DNA of 64,000 nucleotides, from NCBI GenBank assembly GCA_023402075.1, contig JAEXCS010000040.1:127535-191534 (forward strand), given 5' to 3'. Below, piece after piece: positions 7,435 through 16,182 of the stretch; the first letter of the stretch is position 1; each line of letters starts with the position of its first letter. Made by a program: the position numbers and the translations under genes. Origin of the DNA: Bacillota bacterium (lineage in GTDB: Bacteria; Bacillota; Clostridia; Oscillospirales; Oscillospiraceae). Below the pieces are notes generated by a model, which saw only the letters and a list, made by a program, of their open reading frames with translations, did no database searches and had not been told where the DNA came from.

Positions 7435-8001
7435 TTGAGCAAAATAAAACGAAAACGAAAAAATAACGCCGAAGTGCCGCAGTACCGCTGGGCACTGCGG
7501 ATATTTTTCATCGCCGTGGCGCTGTCCGCTGCGCTGAGCCTTGCTTCTGAAAGCGCGCTCACCGGGGCGGGGATCGCGGCGGCGCTTATGGTTTTGGCAG
7601 GATTTATCGGCCTTGGCATTTTATTCGATATCATCGGCGTGGCCGTTACCGCCGCGGACGAGCGGCCCTTTCATTCCATGGCCGCCCATAAGGAGCCCGG
7701 CGCGTCAGAGGCCATTGCGCTTCTTCGCAATGCGGGCCGCGTCAGCAGTTTTTGCAACGATGTGGTGGGCGATATCTGCGGCATTGTCTCCGGTACCACC
7801 GCCGCCGTCATCGTGATCCGGCTTCAGCCGCTGCTGGTGAGCGTGCACAGTGTGTTTCTGAGTGCGGCGGTCACGGCCATCATTTCGGGCCTGACCATCG
7901 GCGGGAAGGCGCTGGGCAAATCACTGGCTATCAATCAGAGCACCCGCGTGGTCTTTCTGGCGGGCAAGATTTTGCACGTATTTCATCGCTCCTCTAAGTG
8001 A
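7435..8001 (+). CDS. oapA: OLE-associated membrane protein OapA
   Basis: A 188-residue protein: a strongly basic N-terminus (KIKRKRK), two hydrophobic segments (about residues 22-40 and 45-70), a cytoplasmic stretch with HSMAAHKEPGASEAIALLRN and FCNDVVGDICGIVSG, then two more membrane segments. It carries the DxxxD motif (DVVGD) known for OapA and resembles part of the CNNM/CorB magnesium-transporter domain, so it is often labelled CorB-like. OapA binds OLE RNA and anchors it to the membrane. The start is a TTG eight bases after a strong GGGGAGG. It lies 57 bases after the RNA and is followed by dxs. Confidence 0.87.
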   Translation: MSKIKRKRKNNAEVPQYRWALRIFFIAVALSAALSLASESALTGAGIAAALMVLAGFIGLGILFDIIGVAVTAADERPFHSMAAHKEPGASEAIALLRNAGRVSSFCNDVVGDICGIVSGTTAAVIVIRLQPLLVSVHSVFLSAAVTAIISGLTIGGKALGKSLAINQSTRVVFLAGKILHVFHRSSK

Positions 8002-8043
8002 AGAGAGCGGGGTGCTCTGTAATTATTGAAAAGAGAGACTCCT

Positions 8044-9894
8044 ATGATTCTTGAAACTATTAATTCTCCTGCGGACGTAAAGGCGCTGAGCCGTGGAGAG
8101 CTGGATACGCTGTGCGGCGAGCTGCGTCACTTTTTGATTGAACAGGTTTCCCAAACCGGCGGACACATGGCTTCTAACCTCGGCGTGGTGGAGCTGACGG
8201 TGGCAATCCATCGGGTGTTTGACACTGCCAACGACCGGCTGGTGTTTGACGTGGGTCATCAATGCTATGTCCACAAGGCGCTGACGGGGCGCAAAGAGCT
8301 GTTTGGCTCTTTGCGACAGTTCGGCGGCCTGTCCGGCTTTCCAAAGCCCTATGAGAGTGAGCACGACGCATTTGTGGCGGGACACGCTTCCAACTCCGTC
8401 TCCGTGGCGCTGGGCATGGCCCGGGCCAGAACATTGGCGGGGAAGGACCACAGCGTTCTGGCCCTCATCGGAGATGGGGCGCTGTCCGGCGGACTTGCCT
8501 ATGAGGGATTGAACAACGCCGGGGCATCCAAAGAGCCGCTAATTGTGATTTTGAACGACAACGGCATGTCCATTAACCCCAATGTGGGGGCGGTGAGCAG
8601 GCATCTGGGTAAAATCAGAAGCAAGCCCGCCTATTACCACTTTAAGAAGTGGTATCGAAGCCTGTTCGGTGCAGAACCCACGAAAAGCGGGCTTTACCGC
8701 TTTAACCATCGGATGAAAACCTCCCTAAAAAAAGCCCTGTGGCCCGGAAGCACGCTGTTTGAGGACATGGGATTCAATTACTTAGGGCCGATTGACGGAC
8801 ACGACATCGATCGGCTGTGCGACATGCTTCAATGGGCCAGAGAGCTGCGCTGCCCGGTGGTGGTCCACGTACACACCGAGAAGGGTCGAGGGTATGCACC
8901 TGCCCAGCGGGACCCCGGCAAGTTTCACGGCATCGGGCCATTTGACGCAGCCACAGGTCTTTTAAAAAAGCCGGAGACAGAGAGCTTTTCTTCTGTTTTC
9001 GGAAAGACGCTTGTTTCCCTTGCCGCCCAGGATTCACGGGTGTGCGCCATCACTGCTGCCATGGCGGATGGAACAGGGCTGAGCCACTTTCAAAAGGAAT
9101 TTCCAAAGCGGTTTTTTGATGTCGCTATCGCGGAAGGGCACGGCGCGGCCATGGCCGGGGGACTTGCCTCGCAGGGGATGATTCCCGTGTTTGCGGTGTA
9201 TTCCACATTTTTACAGCGGAGCTATGATATGCTTCTCCACGATGTGGCACTGGAAGGCCTGCATGTGGTGCTGGCGGTGGACCGGGCCGGTCTTGTAGGA
9301 AACGACGGAGAGACGCACCATGGTGCGTTTGACGCGCTGTTTCTGCCCACCGTCCCCGGGATGACCGTGTATTGCCCCGCTAGCTTTGCGGAACTGCGGC
9401 AGATGCTCAGACGCGCGGTTTTAGAGTGCGAAGGGCCGGTGGCCGTCCGTTATCCAAGAGGCGGTGAGGGCCGCTACCGGGAGGACGGCGGAGACGCCGC
9501 CGCCGTGCGGCTGCGTGAAGGGAAGGACGTGACGATTCTGACCTACGGCGTGCTGGTAAATCAGGCGCTGGACGCGGCCGAGTTGCTGGAAAAGCAGGGA
9601 ATTCATGCCGGTGTGGTGAAGCTGAACCGCATTGCGCCACTGGATTACGAGGATTTGGCGCCCGCGCTCTCCGGCTGCGAATGCATTCTTGCTGTGGAAG
9701 ACTGCTGCGGCTCCGGCTGCGTGGGACAAAGAGTGGGCGGTATTCTTGCCGCCCGAGGCAGCGCACCCAAGCGGATGCTTTTTAAGAATCTTGGCCGCAG
9801 CTTTGTTCCGGCAGGGTCTGTTGGGGAGCTTCGGCACAGTCTTGGGCTGGATGCGGAGGGCATTGTAAAAGCTGTTTTAGAGGGAATCCGGTAA
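8044..9894 (+). CDS. dxs: 1-deoxy-D-xylulose-5-phosphate synthase
   Basis: A 616-residue thiamine-diphosphate enzyme that joins pyruvate and glyceraldehyde 3-phosphate in the first MEP-pathway step. Visible features are GGHMASNLGVVELTVA near residue 40, the ThDP/Mg motif IGDGALSGGLAYEGLNNAG at about 140-160, the linker IDGHDID, and the transketolase-type central domain with DRAGLVGNDGETHHG. The C-terminal domain ends with EDCCGSGCVGQRVGG. The ATG at 8044 aligns with the usual MILE start; a TTG at 8026 is in frame but less likely. Confidence 0.95.
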   Translation: MILETINSPADVKALSRGELDTLCGELRHFLIEQVSQTGGHMASNLGVVELTVAIHRVFDTANDRLVFDVGHQCYVHKALTGRKELFGSLRQFGGLSGFPKPYESEHDAFVAGHASNSVSVALGMARARTLAGKDHSVLALIGDGALSGGLAYEGLNNAGASKEPLIVILNDNGMSINPNVGAVSRHLGKIRSKPAYYHFKKWYRSLFGAEPTKSGLYRFNHRMKTSLKKALWPGSTLFEDMGFNYLGPIDGHDIDRLCDMLQWARELRCPVVVHVHTEKGRGYAPAQRDPGKFHGIGPFDAATGLLKKPETESFSSVFGKTLVSLAAQDSRVCAITAAMADGTGLSHFQKEFPKRFFDVAIAEGHGAAMAGGLASQGMIPVFAVYSTFLQRSYDMLLHDVALEGLHVVLAVDRAGLVGNDGETHHGAFDALFLPTVPGMTVYCPASFAELRQMLRRAVLECEGPVAVRYPRGGEGRYREDGGDAAAVRLREGKDVTILTYGVLVNQALDAAELLEKQGIHAGVVKLNRIAPLDYEDLAPALSGCECILAVEDCCGSGCVGQRVGGILAARGSAPKRMLFKNLGRSFVPAGSVGELRHSLGLDAEGIVKAVLEGIR

Positions 9895-9927
9895 AAATAC
9901 CGCGCCATTTCGCGGGGAGGACATAGC

Positions 9928-10752
9928 ATGAGTGAAAAAAAACGGCTGGATATGCTGTTGGTGGAGCGTGGCTTGCTGGAAAGTCGGCAAAAGGCGCAGG
10001 CCGTCATTATGAGTGGGCTGGTGTTTGTAAAGGGCCAGCGGGCAGACAAGCCCGGAACCGCTTTTTCTGTGGATGAGGAAATTGAAGTGCGGGGCGGCGG
10101 GCTTGCCTATGTGAGCCGGGGCGGACTGAAGCTTGAAAAGGCCATGTCTGTGTTTCCCATTGACTTAAATGATACGATCTGTGGCGACATCGGGGCCTCT
10201 ACCGGCGGCTTTACTGACTGTATGCTTCAAAACGGGGCAAAGAAAGTTTACGCCGTGGATGTGGGCTACGGGCAGCTCGCATGGAAGCTGCGGTCCGACC
10301 CGCGGGTGGTATGCTTGGAGCGGACAAACGCCCGGTATCTCACCCATGAACAGGTGCCGGACGAACTGGATTTTGCCAGTGTGGACGTGAGCTTTATTTC
10401 GCTCAAACTGATTCTGCCCGCCCTGCGGGGACTTTTAAAGCAGGAGGGCGGCGCGGTGTGCCTTGTGAAGCCGCAATTTGAGGCTGGCCGGGAAAAGGTT
10501 GGAAAAAAAGGCGTGGTTCGTGACCCGGAAGTACACCGTGAGGTGCTGGAGCATTTTTTAAACCACGCAAAGGAATCTGACTTTACAGTAGTTGGGTTGA
10601 CATACTCTCCCATTCGAGGACCTGAGGGAAACATCGAGTATCTGGGGTTTTTACGCTGTAAAGCGGTGGAAAATGCGCCGGTTTTTGATTTGCAGGCGCT
10701 GGTGGCGGAATCCCACGCGGACCTGCCGGAGAAGGGAGGCGCGGAGACATGA
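9928..10752 (+). CDS. tlyA: TlyA family rRNA 2'-O-methyltransferase / hemolysin-like
   Basis: A 274-residue protein with an N-terminal S4 RNA-binding domain (RLDMLLVERGLLESRQKAQA) and an FtsJ-like methyltransferase domain with SAM motif GDIGASTGGFTDCML near residues 87-101. The conserved SVDVSFISLKLILP block and KPQFEAGREKVGKKGVVRD are also present. TlyA proteins methylate ribose positions in rRNA; the hemolysin label is historical. A GGGGAGG site precedes the ATG, and the stop overlaps nadK (ATGA). The dxs-tlyA-nadK-argR-recN order is conserved in Firmicutes. Confidence 0.93.
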   Translation: MSEKKRLDMLLVERGLLESRQKAQAVIMSGLVFVKGQRADKPGTAFSVDEEIEVRGGGLAYVSRGGLKLEKAMSVFPIDLNDTICGDIGASTGGFTDCMLQNGAKKVYAVDVGYGQLAWKLRSDPRVVCLERTNARYLTHEQVPDELDFASVDVSFISLKLILPALRGLLKQEGGAVCLVKPQFEAGREKVGKKGVVRDPEVHREVLEHFLNHAKESDFTVVGLTYSPIRGPEGNIEYLGFLRCKAVENAPVFDLQALVAESHADLPEKGGAET

Positions 10753-11639
10753 AAGAGGGAAAAAAGATTATTCTTTGCCCAAATCCCAGCCGGGATCGGG
10801 ATATGAGCGCCACGAAGGCTGCCCGCGCCATTTTGCACGAGTGCGGCTTCCGGACGGTGGTGTGCTCGCCCTTCCGTGACCAGCGGGAGGGAACCTCCTT
10901 TGCGGATTTGGAGGTGCGTCCGCTGACGCATGAGCTGCGCTCTGCGGATTTGCTGATTACGCTGGGCGGAGACGGTACGATTCTGCATCTGGCCAAGTTG
11001 GCCGCGCTGAATAAGGTGCCGGTGCTGGGCGTTAACACCGGAAGCTTGGGCTTCATCGCGGAGCTGGAGCTGGGAGAGCTGGAAATGCTGCGGCGGTTGG
11101 CGGCCTGGGATTTTGAAACGGAAGGCCGGATGATGCTGGACGTAAATGTCCTGCGGAACGGGCGGTCCGTCTACACCAATCTGGGGCTGAACGACGCGGT
11201 GATCCGGGAGGGTCCCATCTCCCATGTGATTCATCTGCGGATTGAGTCCGACGGACATCATCTGGCGGATATTGCGGGAGACGGTGTGATTATTGCCACG
11301 CCCACCGGGTCTACGGCATATTCTCTCTCCGCCGGTGGCCCTGTGGTGGAACCGGAGGCGGAGGCCATGGTGGTCTGCCCTATCTGCACGCATAATATGC
11401 GGTTTTCCTCGTATGTTCTGTCACCCGGTCACACGCTGTCCATCCGCACCGAGCGAAACGGACGCAAGCCGGTGTATTTGTTTGTGGACGAAAGCAGAGG
11501 ATTTTCCCTCCATGCGGAGGACGAGGTGCAGGTGCGCCGGTCTAAGTACGAGCTGAAGCTGGTGCGGCTGACCGAAAAAAGTTTTTGTGAAATTTTTGCA
11601 AGAAAAATGCTGCCGGGAGGACAGGAAGATGAAAAATGA
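10749..11639 (+). CDS. nadK: NAD+ kinase
   Basis: A 296-residue ATP-NAD kinase, cytoplasmic source of NADP. Motifs are LGGDGTILHLAKLAA near residue 75, NTGSLGFIAELE near 95, NDAVIREG, and the strongly conserved TPTGSTAYSLSAGGP near 183-197. An N-terminal LCPNPSRDRD segment corresponds to the family's N-terminal strand. It starts on the tlyA stop (ATGA overlap) and ends 11 bases inside argR. Confidence 0.95.
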   Translation: MKEGKKIILCPNPSRDRDMSATKAARAILHECGFRTVVCSPFRDQREGTSFADLEVRPLTHELRSADLLITLGGDGTILHLAKLAALNKVPVLGVNTGSLGFIAELELGELEMLRRLAAWDFETEGRMMLDVNVLRNGRSVYTNLGLNDAVIREGPISHVIHLRIESDGHHLADIAGDGVIIATPTGSTAYSLSAGGPVVEPEAEAMVVCPICTHNMRFSSYVLSPGHTLSIRTERNGRKPVYLFVDESRGFSLHAEDEVQVRRSKYELKLVRLTEKSFCEIFARKMLPGGQEDEK

Positions 11640-12084
11640 ACGGCAAATGCTGATTTTAGAAATTATCGGGCAGGAAGATATCGAGACGCAGGAGCAGCTT
11701 TTGGAGCGGCTGCAGGCCCGGGGTGTGGCAAGCACGCAGGCCACCATTTCCCGGGACATCAAGCAGATGCACCTCATTAAAGAGCCTGTGGGACGCGGGG
11801 TGTATAAATATTCCGTGTCTGGAAACCGCACCCGGTTGAACTTTGCGGAGAAGCTGCGCACCATCTTTCGGGAGAGCATCACGGGTATCGAAAACGCGCA
11901 AAACATTGTGGTGGTGAAGACGATGCCGGGGCTGGCCAGCGCTGCCTGCGCTGCGTTGGACGACATGGATTTGGGCTATATGCTGGGAAGTCTCGCAGGG
12001 GATGACACGGCATTTCTGGTGATGCGGGACACTGATTCGGCAGAGACTTTCTGTAAAGAAATTCAGGAAATGATAAACATATAA
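11629..12084 (+). CDS. argR: Arginine repressor ArgR/AhrC
   Basis: A 151-residue regulator. The N-terminal winged helix contains TQEQLLERLQARGVASTQAT and ISRDIKQMHLIK; the C-terminal hexamerisation and arginine-binding domain includes VVVKTMPGLASAACAALDDM and GSLAGDDTAFLVMRD. It represses arginine synthesis and activates catabolism in relatives. The ATG at 11629 has GGGAGGACAGGAAG upstream and lies inside the nadK 3-prime end. No arginine genes are in this window, so its targets lie elsewhere. Confidence 0.94.
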   Translation: MKNERQMLILEIIGQEDIETQEQLLERLQARGVASTQATISRDIKQMHLIKEPVGRGVYKYSVSGNRTRLNFAEKLRTIFRESITGIENAQNIVVVKTMPGLASAACAALDDMDLGYMLGSLAGDDTAFLVMRDTDSAETFCKEIQEMINI

Positions 12085-12124
12085 AGGGAATTATCATTAC
12101 AAAAGAGAAAAGGGGGAGGAAGCC

Positions 12125-13807
12125 ATGCTGGAGCTGCTGCACATTGAAAATATCGCAGTCATCGAGCAGGCGGACATCCAATTCCGCCCGGGCTTCAACG
12201 CCCTCACCGGTGAAACCGGCGCGGGCAAATCCATCGTCATCGACGCTTTGGGCGCGGTGTTGGGGGGCAGAACCTCCCGCGACCTGATTCGCACCGGCAG
12301 CAAGCGGGCAATGGTCAGTGCTGAATTTTCCGGTGTAGAGGCCGACCTTCCCGGCCTTGCCCAGTGCGGCGGGGCGCTGGACGAGGAGGGGCTTTTGATT
12401 CTCCAGAGGGAGATAGACGCGGATGGAAAAAACCTCTGCCGGGTCAACGGACGTCCGGTAACGGTGTCCCAACTGCGGATGCTTGGCGGGGAACTTTTGA
12501 ATATTCATGGACAGCACGACGGGCAGCAGCTTTTGGACGAGGAGCGGCATGGCGCGTATCTGGATACCTTCGGGCGGCTGGATTCGGTACTTGCCGAATA
12601 TCGCGCGGCCTATGGCTCCATGGCGGAGCTTCGCCGCAAAATGGATGCCCTGCGGATGGACGAGGCGGAAAAGGCCCGTAAGGTAGATAGCCTGACCTTC
12701 CAGATTCAGGAACTGGAACGGGCGGAGCTGCGCCCCGGCGAGGAAGAGGAGCTGCTGGAGCGGCGGGACCTTCTGCGCAATGGGGAGAAGTATCTTTCTG
12801 CGGTACAGGGGGCGGACGGTTGCCTGAACGGGGACGATGAAACCGGCGGGGCCGTCGCTTTGATTCAAGAAGCGACGAACAGTCTCGCTCACGTTAAGGG
12901 GCGAAACGGACGGCTGGAGGAAATTTGGAATCGACTGGAACAGCTTCGGTGTGAAGCGTATGACCTTGCGGACTCTGTGCGGGATATGCTTGGGGAGTTT
13001 GACTTTTCACCGGAGGAGCTGGACGCAGTGGAAAGCCGGGCGGACCAGCTTTACCGCCTGAAGAAAAAATACGGTGCTACCGTGGAAGACATGCTGGCCT
13101 TCCTGGACAGAAGCCGCCGAGAACTGGATGAGATTGAGGCGGCGGACGACACGTTGGCCCGTTTGACAGGGCAGCTATCCGCTGCCGAAAAGAAGACTGT
13201 TTTGGCTGGTGCGGCACTGACAAAGGCCCGAAAATCTGCTGCTGGAGAGCTGGAAAAGCGAATTTTGAAGGAGCTGGCGGATCTGGACATGGGACGGGTC
13301 CGATTTTCCATTGAATTTACACCCGGAGAGCCGGGACCGGACGGCTGCGATGCCATCCGCTTTCTGATGTCTGCCAACACGGGCGAGGATTTGAAGCCTA
13401 TCGCCCGGATTGCTTCCGGCGGCGAGCTGGCCCGCATTATGCTGGCACTGAAAAATGTGCTGGCTGAGCAGGAGCGGATTAGCACACTGGTGTTCGATGA
13501 GGTGGATACCGGTGTTTCAGGCCGGGCAGCACAGAAGGTTGCGGAAAAGCTGGCGCAGGTTTCCCGGCACAAACAGGTGCTGTGCGTGACGCATCTCCCC
13601 CAGCTTGCGGCCATGGCAGATGTACATTTTTCCGTAGAAAAAGGGGAGCGGGGCGGACGGACCTTCACCGAGGTGCTTCAGTTGGACCGTCGGCGGCGCA
13701 TGGAGGAACTGGCCCGCATCACCGGCGGCAGCAAGGTGACGGACGCGCTGCTGCAAAGCGCGGGAGAGCTTCTGGACGGGGCGGAGGCATACCGAAGCAA
13801 GCTGTAA
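12125..13807 (+). CDS. recN: DNA repair protein RecN
   Basis: A 560-residue SMC-like ATPase. Walker A is GETGAGKSIVIDALG near residues 30-44, IHGQHDGQQLLDEERH follows near 123-138, and a coiled-coil middle leads to the signature IASGGELARIMLALKN and Walker B LVFDEVDTGVSG. RecN acts early at DNA double-strand breaks. AGGGGGAGG precedes the ATG. It is the last gene of the ispA/dxs-side cluster and is followed by a strong terminator. Confidence 0.96.
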   Translation: MLELLHIENIAVIEQADIQFRPGFNALTGETGAGKSIVIDALGAVLGGRTSRDLIRTGSKRAMVSAEFSGVEADLPGLAQCGGALDEEGLLILQREIDADGKNLCRVNGRPVTVSQLRMLGGELLNIHGQHDGQQLLDEERHGAYLDTFGRLDSVLAEYRAAYGSMAELRRKMDALRMDEAEKARKVDSLTFQIQELERAELRPGEEEELLERRDLLRNGEKYLSAVQGADGCLNGDDETGGAVALIQEATNSLAHVKGRNGRLEEIWNRLEQLRCEAYDLADSVRDMLGEFDFSPEELDAVESRADQLYRLKKKYGATVEDMLAFLDRSRRELDEIEAADDTLARLTGQLSAAEKKTVLAGAALTKARKSAAGELEKRILKELADLDMGRVRFSIEFTPGEPGPDGCDAIRFLMSANTGEDLKPIARIASGGELARIMLALKNVLAEQERISTLVFDEVDTGVSGRAAQKVAEKLAQVSRHKQVLCVTHLPQLAAMADVHFSVEKGERGGRTFTEVLQLDRRRRMEELARITGGSKVTDALLQSAGELLDGAEAYRSKL

Positions 13808-13865
13808 CCCCTTTGCATTGATTTGAAGGGGCGTTCTGTGAGAAAGCCGCCCGAAAAGTGAAATA

Positions 13866-13916
13866 AACGGCAGCGGCCTTTACTTTCTCAGGGTAAAAGC
13901 CGCTGCCGTTTTTATA
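13866..13916 (+). terminator. Intrinsic terminator after recN
   Basis: ACGGCAGCGGC ... GCCGCTGCCGT is a long perfect stem with further TTTAC/GTAAA pairing inside, followed by TTTTT. It closes the dxs-recN unit. Confidence 0.9.
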
Positions 13917-13919
13917 AGG

Positions 13920-13988
13920 CATTTGGGAAGAAACTTCTTTGCTTTCGCGGTTTTTGAGGATGTCGGAAACGGAGATGGGCAGGTTCAT
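13920..13988 (-). pseudogene. Remnant of an AlbA_2-domain ATP-binding protein
   Basis: Reading the reverse strand from an ATG at 13988 gives MNLPISVSDILKNRES, which resembles the extreme N-terminus of putative ATP-binding proteins with an AlbA_2 DNA-binding domain (typically NLPISxxDLLxxRxVES). The similarity stops after about 17 residues, where the frame runs into the recN terminator. It is interpreted as a leftover stub of a lost or displaced gene. The match is short and from memory, so confidence is low. Confidence 0.35.
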
Positions 13989-13994
13989 CTTTTC

Positions 13995-14023
13995 TTGCTT
14001 TCTCATGCGGGCGGTGCTAAAAT
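13995..14023 (+). promoter_or_regulatory. Predicted promoter of the cysteine desulfidase gene
   Basis: TTGCTT (13995-14000), a 17-base spacer and TAAAAT (14018-14023), with TGC immediately before the -10. It overlaps the start region of the reverse-strand gene remnant. Confidence 0.6.
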
Positions 14024-14081
14024 ACGAAAAGAATTAGATGCGTCTTTTCCACGAAAACAAATGTGAAAAAGGAGGACTGTC

Positions 14082-15371
14082 ATGAATCGTGCCTTGATCT
14101 GCCAGATTCTGAACCACGAGATGATGCTGGCCACCGGGTGTACAGAGCCGGCGGCGATTGCCTTGACTGCTGCTGTCGCCCGGGAGCACCTTGTAGGGGA
14201 ACCGACCCACGTAAAAGTGCTTGCCAGCGTCAACATCATCAAGAACGCAATGGCCGCCGGCATACCCGGAACGGAATGCACCGGCATGAACTATGCGGCG
14301 GCGCTGGGCGCCGTGTGCGGACAGGTGGAACGCCGCTTACAGGTTGTGGACGGCGCTTCGCCGGAGGATGTGGCCAGAGCTGTGGAGCTGGTGCAGAGCG
14401 GCCGTGTGGAGATGGGCCGGACGAAGGAACCGGATAAACTCTACGTGGAGGTAGAGCTGACCAATGACAAGCATCAGTCCCGCGCCATTATCCGGGGCGC
14501 TCATACCAATGTTACATTGGTGGAGGCAGACCATAAAGCGCTGGAGACGGCCGCACAGGAAGCTGCCGCCGACCCCATCACGCCGCAGGTCATTAAGGAT
14601 ACCCTGAGTATCCGTGCGATTTATGAATTCGTGGAAGCGCTGGACTGGGAAAAAGACGACCTGCACATGATTGAGCAGGCCATCCACATCAACAGTGAAA
14701 TCGCAAGGGTAGGCGCGGAGGGCAACTTCGGCTTGAACGTTGGTCGGCACATCCGCAAAAGTCAGGAATCCGGCCTGATGGGCAGCGATGTGATGCTGGA
14801 GGCGGTAGCCGTTACCTCCAGTGCGGCGGACGCCCGCATGGCGGGAGCCAACGTGCCGGTGGTCACAAACTCCGGCTCTGGAAATCAGGGAATTACCGCC
14901 ACCATGCCCATCGTCTCTGCGGCGCAATCCCTGAATATTGACGAGGAGCGGATGTTTCGGGCCGTGACGCTGAGCCATCTCATTTCCATTCACATTCACG
15001 CGGACTTTGGCCTGCTTTCAGGCCTTTGCGGCGCCACCATCGCCGCCACGGGCGCTGCCTGCGGACTGGTTTACTTATTGGGCGGAAGCTTACAGCAGGT
15101 TGGCTATGCCGTCAACAATATGCTGGGGGACGTGACGGGGATGCTGTGCGACGGGGCGAAGGCTGACTGCGCGCTGAAAATTTCCACCTGCGTATTTACC
15201 TCCTTCCACTGCGCGGCAATGGCCCTGCGGGACGAAACCGTGAAGCACACCGACGGCATTGTGGAGAAAGACCCGGAGGTGACCATCGCCAACTTTGTAA
15301 AGCTCGGCAACGACGGTTCGCCTAAAATGGACGACCTTGTGCTGGATATGCTGCTGCAAAAGGGAAGGTAA
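14082..15371 (+). CDS. cyuA: L-cysteine desulfidase family protein (UPF0597/CyuA)
   Basis: A 429-residue protein of the UPF0597 / L-cysteine desulfidase family, related to the iron-sulfur serine dehydratase alpha domain. Family features are ATGCTEPAAIAL near residues 17-28, VTNSGSGNQGITATMPI near 265, LCGATIAATGAACG near 310 and DGAKADCALKISTC near 345. The conserved cysteines would hold an iron-sulfur cluster. Known members turn L-cysteine into pyruvate, ammonia and sulfide; the substrate here is inferred. It stands alone between its own promoter and terminator. AAAGGAGG lies upstream of the ATG. Confidence 0.88.
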   Translation: MNRALICQILNHEMMLATGCTEPAAIALTAAVAREHLVGEPTHVKVLASVNIIKNAMAAGIPGTECTGMNYAAALGAVCGQVERRLQVVDGASPEDVARAVELVQSGRVEMGRTKEPDKLYVEVELTNDKHQSRAIIRGAHTNVTLVEADHKALETAAQEAAADPITPQVIKDTLSIRAIYEFVEALDWEKDDLHMIEQAIHINSEIARVGAEGNFGLNVGRHIRKSQESGLMGSDVMLEAVAVTSSAADARMAGANVPVVTNSGSGNQGITATMPIVSAAQSLNIDEERMFRAVTLSHLISIHIHADFGLLSGLCGATIAATGAACGLVYLLGGSLQQVGYAVNNMLGDVTGMLCDGAKADCALKISTCVFTSFHCAAMALRDETVKHTDGIVEKDPEVTIANFVKLGNDGSPKMDDLVLDMLLQKGR

Positions 15372-15381
15372 TGTCGGATAC

Positions 15382-15420
15382 GGACGGGCGGGGGACGCCA
15401 TGCATCCCCGCCCGTTCTTT
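15382..15420 (+). terminator. Intrinsic terminator after cyuA
   Basis: ACGGGCGGGG, a loop, CCCCGCCCGT, then TCTTTT. It separates cyuA from the site-2 protease/scpAB unit. Confidence 0.85.
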
Positions 15421-15444
15421 TGCGTGCTTTTCCAAGGATTTTCC

Positions 15445-15473
15445 TTGTCATGACAGGGAAAAACTGCTATAAT
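15445..15473 (+). promoter_or_regulatory. Promoter of the site-2 protease/scpAB operon
   Basis: TTGTCA (15445-15450), a 17-base spacer and TATAAT (15468-15473) with TGC before the -10. This is close to a consensus sigma-A promoter and one of the strongest in the window. Confidence 0.75.
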
Positions 15474-15516
15474 GAGGCCATTGACTTTAAAATGCGTTTG
15501 ATTCAAGGAGATTGTT

Positions 15517-16173
15517 TTGCTGCATTACATTCAGGCGCTGCTTGGGCAGCTTGACCTTTCCACCGCGCTGGATGCGGTACTGCGGGTGGCGTCCGTCCTT
15601 TTGTGCCTGACGGTACACGAGACATGCCACGGCCTGGCCGCCCTGTCTCTGGGGGACCGTACCGCCAAGGAGCTTCACCGGCTGTCTTTAAATCCCCTGC
15701 GGCACATCGACTGGCTGGGACTTGCCATGATGTTTACCGTGGGCTTTGGCTGGGCAAAGCCGGTGCCGGTGGACCCGCGCTATTTTAAAGACCCCAAGCG
15801 GGGGATGGCGCTGACGGCGCTGGCGGGGCCGCTCTCTAATTTTGTGCTGGCTTTGGCACTGATTTATGCCAGCCGTGGGATTTACCTGTACGCAGACTAT
15901 ACGCCGCTGTGGGATGGGATTTTCAATTTTCTGCATACCACCGCGATTCTCTCCGTTGGACTGGGGCTTTTTAACCTGATTCCCATTCCGCCGTTGGACG
16001 GATCGAAGGTGGTGGGCGCGGTGCTGCCCGATAAGGCTTATTTCACGCTGATGCGCTACGAGCGGTATGGAATGCTGCTTTTGCTGCTGCTCTCCTTTGC
16101 AAATGTGGGAGGGGGCCTGATTGGCCGCGGCATTTCCGGTGTGTACACTGCCATGATAAACCTGATTTATTGA
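15517..16173 (+). CDS. Site-2 protease family membrane metalloprotease
   Basis: A 218-residue polytopic protein. The zinc-binding HETCH sits in the first membrane helix (about residues 35-39) and the second metal site motif NLIPIPPLDGSKV near residues 152-164, with about five membrane segments. This is the small YwhC-type site-2 protease group that usually neighbours scpAB in clostridia. Its substrate is unknown. The start is a TTG about seven bases after AAGGAG. It is co-transcribed with scpA, which begins ten bases after its stop. Confidence 0.88.
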   Translation: MLHYIQALLGQLDLSTALDAVLRVASVLLCLTVHETCHGLAALSLGDRTAKELHRLSLNPLRHIDWLGLAMMFTVGFGWAKPVPVDPRYFKDPKRGMALTALAGPLSNFVLALALIYASRGIYLYADYTPLWDGIFNFLHTTAILSVGLGLFNLIPIPPLDGSKVVGAVLPDKAYFTLMRYERYGMLLLLLLSFANVGGGLIGRGISGVYTAMINLIY

Positions 16174-16182
16174 GGTGATCGA

